A stretch of DNA of 64,000 nt. It comes from Cadophora sp. MPI-SDFR-AT-0126. Taxonomy: Eukaryota; Ascomycota; Leotiomycetes; Helotiales; Ploettnerulaceae. Within the stretch, counting starts at the first letter, position 1; every line of letters begins with the position of its first letter. Position numbers and translations under genes: made by a program. Below the pieces are notes generated by a model. That model had not been told where the DNA came from and searched no databases. It saw nothing but the letters and a program-made list of their open reading frames with translations. Shown here in pieces: positions 56,014 to 64,000 of this stretch. The stretch covers positions 248,001-312,000 of the forward strand of contig JAGMVK010000004.1 in NCBI GenBank assembly GCA_020747065.1, read 5' to 3'.

Positions 56014-56267
56014 TATATTAGTAATAGTTCAGCCACCACCCACTTTATGAGTCTGTAGACACCCTTCACTATCAGTCCACTTGGATATTAATATTGCACC
56101 ATAGCGGTCCGAGTCTGCTAGTAGAGTATTCCCTCATTCCCTCTCTTTATGATTCCTCATCTATCGACTACCTTCAAATCCTTGTTTTCCTTTCAAGAAA
56201 CTACTTCATTACTTTTGGTCTTCCGTTCAATCATCCCCTATCTGTCGCCACAATCTAAGGGTTTTCT

Positions 56268-56297
56268 CCCCCCCCCCCCCCCTTCTTTTTTTTTTTT
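56268..56297. repeat. Homopolymer tracts C15 and T12 in aquaporin leader
   Basis: Fifteen C followed closely by about twelve T lie 40-70 bases before the aquaporin ATG. Such tracts are prone to sequencing and replication slippage. Confidence 0.85.
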
Positions 56298-56337
56298 GAC
56301 TCCTGGATCATTCTCATCCTCTAGCCTATCGTTTAAT

Positions 56338-57277
56338 ATGGATGATGTTCAATCCACCGAGCACACTTTGCCTTCCCTGGGATTATCTCATGGGAAATGG
56401 GACGAAGGAGCTCGCAATACCTTGCGGAATCACATTATTGCGATGATGGGCGAGTTTTGTGGAACGTTTCTATTTCTATTCTTCGGCTTTTCTGGAGCAC
56501 AAATTGCTGTCATGGCGACACAAGCCTCGGGTCCTGCAGAAGCAGTAGCAAAGGCTCCAAATACCGCAAACCTTCTCTACATAAGTATGGCTTTTGGCTC
56601 CTCTCTAGCCGTTAATGTATGGGCTGTTTATCGTATTAGTGGGGGCAATCTTAATCCTGCGGTGAGGCTTAGATTATCCTATAGAATATCTAAACTAATA
56701 CTTTAGGTTACCCTCGGGTTATGCTTAATAAAAGCCGTTCCAGTTATCAGAGGCCTCCTTGTCTTTCCATGCCAGATTTTAGGAGGAATTGCTGCAGCGG
56801 GAGTTGTCTCAGCCCTCTTCCCTGGACCCCTTGTAGTCGAGGTTAGGCTAGGTGGAGGCACTTCTGTTGCTCAAGGTCTTTTCATCGAGATGTTTCTTAC
56901 AATCCAGCTTGTATTCGTCATCTTCATGCTAGCCGTCGAAAAGCATAAAGCTACATTTGTGGCACCTATTGGGATTGGTTTGAGCCTATTTATAGCCCAT
57001 ATAACAGGTAGGTTCCCGAGTGGCGGGTGAGAGCGAGATTTCTAATTATTTGTTAGGAGTTTATTTTACTGGCGCCGCTGTTAATCCGGCTCGCGCCTTC
57101 GGTCCTGATGTTATTAATGCCAGTTTCCCATCATACCACTGGATCTATTGGGTTGGGCCATTTCTGGGGTCCCTCGTTACTTCAATATTCTATTACATCT
57201 TCAAGTCGCTTGGATACGAGACTGCGAACCCTGGGCAGGATTCCGGCAAGACAAGGAACAGCACCCGGCGGACCTGA
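56338..57277 (+). CDS. Aquaporin (MIP family), probable C-terminal frameshift
   Basis: Three exons, 56338-56661, 56707-57007 and 57057-57277, give 281 residues. Introns are 45 bp (GTGAGG...CTTTAG) and 49 bp (GTAGGT...GTTAG). Both NPA boxes are intact: SGGNLNPAV and GAAVNPARAFGP. Membrane segments include GEFCGTFLFLFFGFSGAQI, LFIEMFLTIQLVFVIFML and GPFLGSLVTSIFYYIF. The second box reads NPARA rather than NPARD, which favours an orthodox water channel over an aquaglyceroporin. The frame stops at 57277, but from about 57247 the neighbouring frame continues open to 57513 with a protein-like hydrophilic tail (DPKSLPRKRRSTNALNEQPLL, ELLDVKTAMAQLKLDPEERAK). One missing base near 57240-57250 would join them, so either a mutation or a sequence error shortened the tail. 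The channel core is unaffected. It lies inside the accessory island. Confidence 0.85.
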
Positions 57278-57513
57278 AGGATCCGAAAAGTCTGCCACGG
57301 AAACGAAGGTCCACAAACGCGCTGAATGAACAGCCGTTGTTGCGGCAGCACATAAAACGGACCGGGATGGATTGTGGTGAAAATGATGCGTTGATCAAAC
57401 CGGGTGGAGACGAGGGCCAGACCGAGCTTCTAGATGTTAAGACTGCGATGGCTCAATTGAAACTTGATCCGGAAGAGCGAGCTAAGAGTAAGGGATACGT
57501 CGAAGAGGAATAG

Positions 57514-57642
57514 GCTTACGGGATAGCAGACTCTGCACATTGTGTGGAGGCAAAATTCAGTGTGATGGAAAATGTCAGGAGTGCCTAGAGACCTAATATC
57601 GTCCGTCGTTGCCTTTGATTGATTGAGCCAGAGGACGAGTTA
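57514..57642. other. Short spacer between aquaporin tail frame and miniature element
   Basis: Ends in the TTA (57640-57642) that forms the left copy of the target-site duplication. Confidence 0.5.
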
Positions 57643-58214
57643 CGTCCATCGCTGCGTGCCGGAAAACCATACGTGACGGAAAAAATGATAAGTATTTTGA
57701 CTTTAAACATTGTAAAATCAGTGTCTCAATTGCCTTTGGACTGGTGATTACGTACATGAGCTTACGGGCATCTATGTGGCACGTGCGTGCTGTTCCCCAC
57801 AAAGATCGTCACTCGCTTCGATCCGATGTACCAACTCGTGTAATGATCTTGTATAAATCTGCACGCCAAAACTGCCACAAGATTATTGATAATCTCTTGT
57901 ATAATAGGAATGTATAAGAACCCGGATAAGACCGTTTTTATAAGATTTTTAAATAATACAAGCTTAGTAATATAATTATGATAAAGGAAATTTATTATAA
58001 TATAAAAAGAAGCTTTTGCAAATTAAATATAATAATAACGTGAATACATATTTTTTAATCAAAGGCATTTAAGATATTCGAGAGTGATTATAGAATATAA
58101 TTTACAAAAAATAATAAGAAATATTATGTTATGCGTAAATTTTATAATGCTTGAAGTTAATGTACTGATTAAATTTTCCGGCACGTAGGGTTTTCCGGCA
58201 CGCAGGGATGGACG
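57643..58214. mobile_element. 572-bp miniature inverted-repeat element with TTA duplication
   Basis: The two ends are 41-bp inverted repeats with three mismatches. The left end begins CGTCCATCGCTGCGTGCC and the right end finishes GCAGGGATGGACG. Each end contains the motif CCGGAAAA (or its complement) twice, 17 bp apart. Direct TTA copies flank the element at 57640-57642 and 58215-58217. The interior is AT-rich and has no open frame. A 3-bp TTA duplication is typical of PIF/Harbinger elements, so this is probably a non-autonomous member; that assignment is inference. Confidence 0.85.
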
Positions 58215-58314
58215 TTAGCTGGCTAGGTGCTTTGCGCTCGATTTGCCTCGTCTTCTTCAACCTCTTCTTCTTTTAACAATACTGTTTCTTCAGGCACAGA
58301 CAATTATCACAGCA

Positions 58315-59298
58315 ATGTCCACCATACTACCTCGATCATTTGCGCGGCTGCGCATTGCGACTTCATTTCCCAAAGCTCCTTCGTTTTCTAAAGCTTCAAA
58401 TCCTGGAGTGCAAGCTGCTCTCAAGGCCCGCCATGCGTTCCTCCCTTTCGCCGCTCGCCGAACCTTTCAAGACTCCGCGCGACAAGGCCCTACACCTGCA
58501 AATGGCGAGTTGATGCGAAAGATGGTAATCGGGGCTGGAATATTTGGGGCCACAACTGTAGGCTTAAATATGATATTCAACAGGGAAACCCGCGAGGATG
58601 GAGGTATGCCACCATATGAACGAGCTTATCTCAACGAGACCTTTATGCACACTGGCTTGGGCGTTGGTATCATCGGACTGTCCGCAAGGGCCATGTTCCA
58701 AAGCGGCTTCACGTACCGTTTGATGGCGACGAATCCATGGGTTGTCATGATCGGAGGTTTGGCTCTGAGTATCGGTACCATGATGGGAACGAGAGCTACC
58801 AGTCCGGATAATTACATTCAAAAGTACGGTCTCTGGGCCGCCTTCAACGTCACTCAAGGCGCTCTTCTCGCCCCCCTCCTCTTCATGGCACCACCAGCTC
58901 TTATCGCCCGCGCGGGCCTTTACACAGTCGCTATGATGGGCTCAATCGCCTTCGTTGGCGCCACCGCTAAGCAAGAGAAATACCTGTACCTTGGCGGTCC
59001 TCTCCTCGCAGGTGTTGCAATCGTTGCAGTCTCCGGTTTCGCTCCTCTCGTCCTTCCCGCCACAGCAGTCCGTACTCTCGCATTTACAGAGAACCTCTGG
59101 CTGTACGGTGGTCTTGCAGTATTCGGTGGCTTCACGCTTTACGACGTCCAGAAAATTCTCATGCATGCTAGGATGGCGGAGAGAGGCTTGATGGCAAAGG
59201 ATCCTGTCAATGAGAGTATCAGTCTGGAGCTGGATTTCTTGAACATCTTCATTCGAATGGTGCAGATTTTGATGATGCAGCAGGGACGGAAAAAGTAG
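58315..59298 (+). CDS. Mitochondrial Bax inhibitor-1 family protein (GHITM/MICS1-like)
   Basis: The 327-residue protein starts at the ATG giving MSTILPRSFARLRIATSF. Residues 1 to about 60 are Arg/Ala/Ser-rich and form a mitochondrial presequence. Then come GAGIFGATTVGLNMIFNRE, REDGGMPPYERAYLNETFMHTGLGVGIIGLSARAMF and six to seven further membrane segments (VVMIGGLALSIGTMMG, LYTVAMMGSIAFVGATA, GGPLLAGVAIVAVSGFAPLV, LWLYGGLAVFGGFTLYDVQKIL). The acidic end NESISLELDFLNIFIRMVQIL is typical of BI-1 proteins. Mammalian GHITM/MICS1 sits in the inner membrane and affects cristae structure and calcium/proton exchange. No coding introns are needed. A miniature transposon ends only 100 bases before the ATG, so it must lie in the promoter or leader. 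A truncated relative lies at 47829-48131. Confidence 0.9.
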   Translation: MSTILPRSFARLRIATSFPKAPSFSKASNPGVQAALKARHAFLPFAARRTFQDSARQGPTPANGELMRKMVIGAGIFGATTVGLNMIFNRETREDGGMPPYERAYLNETFMHTGLGVGIIGLSARAMFQSGFTYRLMATNPWVVMIGGLALSIGTMMGTRATSPDNYIQKYGLWAAFNVTQGALLAPLLFMAPPALIARAGLYTVAMMGSIAFVGATAKQEKYLYLGGPLLAGVAIVAVSGFAPLVLPATAVRTLAFTENLWLYGGLAVFGGFTLYDVQKILMHARMAERGLMAKDPVNESISLELDFLNIFIRMVQILMMQQGRKK

Positions 59299-60940
59299 AG
59301 CGTGGTGCTGGGAATGGAAATCAAAGGGGTCCAATCGCTTGGGATTTAGGAGTCGTGGGGATCGGTCTGTATTATGGATATGACAACTAGTCTCCTCTCT
59401 TTTGTTTGTAAGCATAGCGGTCGTCATACCTGAATTGGACCAAGTACGGACAGGAGCCAGTAAGAACCTTGAACGACATGAAAGTGAAGCTTGTAGTAGT
59501 AATATCAAGTGATCCTTGTGGTACTTCCCATTGTACTTTGCCATATAGTCTTGTTGCCTTCTATTCTGGCGTATCGTATCTCAGCCATTTTCATCCCAAA
59601 AGTCCACAGCAAGTCGGACAGCCAAGCCCGATTGTAACGAAACCCAAACAAAGAAACCCACACTCCGATACACAAGGTAAGTGAGCTTGAAAAGGGGATA
59701 AGCAGACAAAAACATCAACAAGACAAACACTCATTCCTCCCTCCCTCATTCATGGCCTCATGCCAACCCATGCAACGTCCATTGTCTCTAAAATCCCCCA
59801 GCTACTCGCATCATCATATTTCTATTTCCAAAGCCAGATAAAAGATTGGTGGTTTGGTGATAGACGTCGTTAAGTTCACTTCCTGGTTGGAACTCATCAT
59901 CACTTTTAGAAATTTTTCAAGCATCAACCTTTATCAGAGCAATACTGCTGCTGAAAATGGTAATATATTAAGTAATCAGAACATAAGAATAGGCTAAAGC
60001 GTCAGATGTTTTGGGGGAAAGCGATGTGTCTGGGCCTAGAATAATTGTTCTCTTGATGATAGAGATATGAATCGACTTACGTTTTGTGAGACAGAAAGAG
60101 AGAGGGTAGAGAGTCTAGAGTTGACAATGAGTAATGCAAGAACTTGACTGCTTTATAGAAGTCTTTATGCTTGGACAAAGGCTGAGTCGATGCAGAGCTT
60201 AGGTCAAGATAACTCCAGGTTCGAGGAGAGCATGCATGTATGGGGTTTTTGAAGGTTGGGAGGGAAATTTGGCTGATGTGTTATCTATTTGGGACTTCAC
60301 GAGTTTACACAGGATTTTGGTCCGATGGTGTCATGCCTGTCGAGGCATTCATTGGAGATCGGGGCGCCTTTTAGTTGAGTAATGGAGGAGTAGGCAGATG
60401 GTGAGAGGGCATGACGAGGTCAACATACTTCCAAAAACAGACAACCAGCGAGGAAATCTTGTTTCGCCTGCACCAACAAGTAGAGCTCGACATAATGAAG
60501 GTCAAATCACTCACAGAAGTCACAAAACCGGGGAGTCAAAAGGTGGTGGCAGGTAACTCGTCGCAGGTGATAGCATAGCTGATGGGGTATCTATCTAGAT
60601 AATATCCAAAATGGTGTCAAGCCACCTGCCTCACAAGACATGATGGAAGCATGTAAAAACCTATGCTCTACCCCGCCTCTTGGTACCCTTCATTTACTTG
60701 ACCCCAAGTTCAGTTTCCCCTTGTCCGTCCGGCCGTCCTCCCAAAGATCCAGTTCTTCGGAGGTGCAGAAACAAGGGACCTCGCAGTCCGCAAACGGAGG
60801 TATGGTTGTCAAAGATGACATGGCGTGTGACTCCGGATAAATGGACTCCGCCATTCACGTCACTCGCCAACTCACAGTATTTTATTTTTATTTTCCGATG
60901 CCCAAACAAATGAGCGTTTTTTCCCATCCTTCAACCCTTT
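59299..60940. other. 1.6 kb convergent intergenic region
   Basis: 3' flanks of the BI-1 gene and the methyltransferase gene. Short open frames lack domains, and no repeats or RNA genes were recognised. Confidence 0.5.
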
Positions 60941-62608
60941 TCAAGTCGGCGGCGGCTTCTTCTTCCGCGCCCACCACGCACCAACCTCCAGACATTCTCC
61001 CCAGGACGTCCCATTCTGGTTCAAGAGATCGTTCATCATGCTCCCCTGCCAGCGATCCCACTCGTCCTGGCCTTTGCCACTGGCCTCTTTCAGTAAAGGC
61101 TCCAAACTCTCAATCATCTGAACGACTGTCATAAGTGCTGTTCTGCGGAGAGCGAGTTGCCCTGCTGTCAAGGTCCGCCGATCTGCTTCTCGAGCTTTGC
61201 CTTTGGAGGAGATGACGTTGCCATTTGAGCCTTGAGTTACTGCTCCGCCTACCCCTTCTCGCTCCCAGCGTACTTCGTCCAGGGGAATTGCTAGGCGTCG
61301 ATAGTCTATATCGGTTAGGACTTCAGATTCTTGAAGGAGCATCGGTAGTATGCTGGTACATGGCATGGGCGTCAATTTTCGAGCTTCTAGTGCCTTTGAT
61401 ATCCAACAGTTGTAGTCGTTCAGATATGTATTGTGTGGAGCAGCCAGAGGTGTCTGCCTCGTCAACGTATATGTTCCCATTGCATTCGTGTGCACCTGTT
61501 CCTCGTCCTCACTATCATCATCGTCTTCCTTCGTAGAAGGGGGAGCATGCGGTAACAACATCCGTAAGGAATGATCCCCATCCCAAATCTCCAATGTCCC
61601 TCCCGGTTTCAGAATTCGTAAATATTCGTCCATCAGTGCCTGCTGCATTCCCGTCGTCGGCGTAACCATGCTCAAGTCTTTGATCATAATCAAATTGAAC
61701 TCCTCGTCCCGAAAGGGTAATGGTACCCGCCGCAAATCGTGTTGCACAAAACGCCAATTCATGTCATCGTCAGACTCCATACGCGGCGCAAGCGGCGCAA
61801 TGTCGATCCCAGTAAAAGATATAGAAGAGAAGCCCCTCTGCGAGAAATGTCGGTGACACATGACGCTCCAAAATGCTGTGCCACATCCCACCTCGAGGAC
61901 ACGTTTGGGAGGTTTGCTCTGGAAGGTGGAAGAGCAGGTAGGGCCATTGAATACCTGGCAAAGGAGCATTGTTCGTAATGTTTGTCTGTGAATCTCGGAG
62001 AGGTCACAAGGGAGAGGGTAGGGTAAGGTCGTATCTCGCAAGTATCGTCGGCCATTTCGTAGAGTGAATGGTCGCGTGAGGGCTTCGTTGTTCGAGGTAG
62101 GATCACTAGATGTTACCGCTGTGAGACCACTCGAGCCAGTCGTACTGGAGCGACTGTCTGATCGGCCAAGAGGCTCTCCCCTCGCAACACGCGACTCCGC
62201 GCTCTGGAGTGCATGTCTGCGATCAGCGCTATTATCTGAGGTTGTTGATGATGTTCGATTGTTCTTCGCGGCTTGAGCAACCGCTCTTGATTTATTGGTC
62301 TGGTTCGCGGTATGTTTGTAGTCAGGTAAAGGTGTGGAGAGCATGGGATCGTGCCTTTGCTCGGCGTCCCAGGAAGAAAATCTCGTTAAATGTGAAGAGT
62401 GACTATTGACGGATGTTGAGAGAGAGGATGATTTGGTGCGCGTCGTGTGCTTTGAGCTTTTTGAACCTCGCCGTGACCGTTGGAAAAGGGGCTTTAGTGG
62501 TTGAGGATTGGGAGGTTCGGAAGCGTCTGCATTTGCAGAAAGAGTTTTCGTTCGGTCCTCGCGAAGTATAGGTGAAGAGAGAAATAATGCAGAATGCATT
62601 TCGGCCAT
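60941..62608 (-). CDS. SAM-dependent methyltransferase domain protein
   Basis: This 555-residue single-exon protein starts with MAEMHSALF (62608; a second ATG lies three codons later). Residues 1 to about 190 are Ser/Thr/Arg-rich and disordered. The class I methyltransferase core follows: motif I VLEVGCGTAFWSVM (about 237-250), an acidic residue after strand 2 (FTGIDIAPL), RFVQHDLRRVPLPF, the motif IV region FNLIMIKDLSMV and the post-motif LRILKPGGTLEIWDGDHSL. An acidic insert (EDDDDSEDEEQ) and a long C-terminal extension ending GAWWARKKKPPP complete it. The fold is clear, but the substrate is not. The architecture is common in filamentous ascomycetes and lacks a close characterised relative that could be named. 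Confidence 0.82.
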   Translation of the reverse strand: MAEMHSALFLSSPILREDRTKTLSANADASEPPNPQPLKPLFQRSRRGSKSSKHTTRTKSSSLSTSVNSHSSHLTRFSSWDAEQRHDPMLSTPLPDYKHTANQTNKSRAVAQAAKNNRTSSTTSDNSADRRHALQSAESRVARGEPLGRSDSRSSTTGSSGLTAVTSSDPTSNNEALTRPFTLRNGRRYLRDTTLPYPLPCDLSEIHRQTLRTMLLCQVFNGPTCSSTFQSKPPKRVLEVGCGTAFWSVMCHRHFSQRGFSSISFTGIDIAPLAPRMESDDDMNWRFVQHDLRRVPLPFRDEEFNLIMIKDLSMVTPTTGMQQALMDEYLRILKPGGTLEIWDGDHSLRMLLPHAPPSTKEDDDDSEDEEQVHTNAMGTYTLTRQTPLAAPHNTYLNDYNCWISKALEARKLTPMPCTSILPMLLQESEVLTDIDYRRLAIPLDEVRWEREGVGGAVTQGSNGNVISSKGKAREADRRTLTAGQLALRRTALMTVVQMIESLEPLLKEASGKGQDEWDRWQGSMMNDLLNQNGTSWGECLEVGAWWARKKKPPPT

Positions 62609-64000
62609 ATCGTGTCGGCCTTCTCACGGGCTAGCATTCGGAAGTGTGTGTGCTGTGCTGTGCCACGAGGCACCTTTGTTTTGGTACAGACCCAGCAAAC
62701 TAGTGATTTTGCCTAATGGAAAAGCTGGAGAAGGCGTTCCGCATACCACGATAGGATGGTATGGGGTTGAAGGTGTCAGCGGGGTAACCAACTGCACTGG
62801 AGAATCATGATCGTGGCAAAGTGACGGTAGTAAGAGATGTTCGGCCCACGTATTGGACAGACGCGACAAGTAGTGCGAAGCCCAGACCACGGATGAGAAG
62901 TACACAAGACAACCCCGTCCATGTCCACGGGTTAACAGGGTCCGTAATGAACTGAATAATGGAATGGATAGAGGACTTTCGCCTGAGGCAAATACTTCTG
63001 AGAACAAATTGGAAATTTGAGAATCTCGAATTGTTCTTCCCCTGATTCTGTTGATAAGGAAACGTCAGTGTGGTTGTATCTTACTGCACTGTCTTGAACT
63101 TACTTGGTACGGATCATGCGAAATGAATTCAGGGAGAAAATGCACCCTCAAGTTCATGGAACCCCTGGGAATGCTCTCGCGGAACTACTCACAACTGCTT
63201 CCAGAATTTCAGAAGTTCCAGAAGCCTTGAAACTCCGATGAATTCGCTCATAATGCAGATTGACCGAGAACTGCACTGCCCGACGACCACGATTGCCGAC
63301 CGAGCCGAGCCCCTTTTTTATTCAGTCCCGGACACAGGCGAGCAGCTTTTCCGCAAATTGTCAACCGATCCAAATGGGTAATTGTGATAAGATAAGACTG
63401 ATGAGCTAAGCGAGTGTGAAGGCCTTAGGGTTCAGGATGGCCGAACCTACAACTTGATTGTACATACACCTGCTCGCGGAGAAGAGATGGGCCTCAAGTC
63501 CTCCAAAGGGAATATAAAGGCTCATGCTGAAAGGTACCATGGATCTTTATTGACATGGCTAAAAATTATCTGTGTTATGAATTGATGCAGACTGAGAGTC
63601 AGAGTAGCTGGTGATGCATTGGCTTTTCTTTTCGTTCCTTTCCGGCTTCAATTGTGGAGCTTTGTAAATCTTACAACCTCTTTCCTCCATCTTCCGACCA
63701 TGCAACCTGGCATGCTCTCGTCTTCATGAAATAATATACCTACCTGCATTTGGAATTTTTTGATGCTCGTGATGCTGCACAAGGTTTGTACCTAAGGTTA
63801 AAAATAAGAGTCTCCACCCGCTATGTTCATCTGCATGTGCTTGAGGTGCACTCTGCGTCGGCCAATCAGCAGCTGTATCGAAGCGCTCGCGGCACAACTT
63901 CAAGGTCTCAAAATAGCATTCGCATCGTGACAATCGCGGTTCCTGCACAGTTGAGCGGTATCACACTTTCCAGCGTCTTTTATCGATTGTGATTGTGACA
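62609..64000. other. 1.4 kb region at the window end, no gene recognised
   Basis: The first few hundred bases are the promoter of the methyltransferase gene. Open frames at 62624-63007 (minus) and 63724-63992 (both strands) lack domains. A gene may begin beyond the window. Confidence 0.45.

Noticed and set aside
58243..58314. Upstream extension of the BI-1 protein
   Set aside because: The extension has no ATG; the first ATG in frame is at 58315 and begins a credible presequence.

Overview
This is a stretch of nuclear chromosome from a filamentous ascomycete (Pezizomycotina). The evidence is short GT-AG introns of 45-72 bases (one of 158) with CTAAC/CTGAC-like branch sites, long pyrimidine-rich leaders, Pezizomycotina-type proteins (an EsdC-like glycogen-binding protein, a long rhomboid protease, a large DUF676 lipase), and one AT-rich block with G-to-A/C-to-T decay typical of repeat-induced point mutation (RIP). 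A leotiomycete would fit, but that is a guess from protein flavour only.

Positions 1 to about 47.3 kb are mostly ordinary housekeeping sequence. It opens with a broken DNA2/NAM7-type helicase. Then come a formyltetrahydrofolate deformylase, a 1,187-residue lipase whose first exon carries a one-base frameshift, and an Nrg1-like two-finger C2H2 factor with about 5.6 kb of gene-free upstream DNA full of simple repeats. These are followed by a rhomboid protease, the divergent pair homoaconitase LYS4 / mitochondrial tRNA-modifying GTPase MSS1, a Kch1-type potassium transporter, the divergent pair EngB-like GTPase / Rag GTPase GTR1, and a TBC RabGAP. Next are the divergent pair RAD7 / 3-ketoacyl-CoA reductase, an EsdC-like protein, a Ups2/PRELI lipid-transfer protein, the WD40 ribosome-biogenesis protein JIP5, and a salicylate-hydroxylase-like flavoprotein monooxygenase. 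Many of these act in mitochondria (LYS4, MSS1, the EngB GTPase, UPS2, the deformylase, the BI-1 protein), but they form no operon-like unit.

Positions 47.8 to 58.3 kb form an accessory island. From left to right it holds: the broken-off N-terminus of a mitochondrial Bax-inhibitor-1 (GHITM-type) gene; a 140-bp element with 13-bp terminal inverted repeats; an intact 1,108-residue DUF3435-like tyrosine recombinase with a zinc-finger tail, the family of Starship 'captains'; and an AT-rich block containing a RIP-destroyed NB-ARC (NLR) gene in which the P-loop, Walker B and five stop codons can still be read in one frame. It continues with a truncated miniature element, a tandem repeat of 18-19 bases, an aquaporin with a probable C-terminal frameshift, and an intact 572-bp miniature element with 41-bp inverted repeats and a TTA duplication. 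The island ends at a full-length BI-1/GHITM gene. A tyrosine recombinase beside an NLR and other cargo, next to a broken gene, suggests a decayed Starship-like giant transposon. This is the most interesting part of the window. Its boundaries could not be fixed by eye.

Positions 58.3 to 64 kb return to ordinary sequence with a SAM-dependent methyltransferase gene. Exon structures were read by hand from splice signals and protein continuity.
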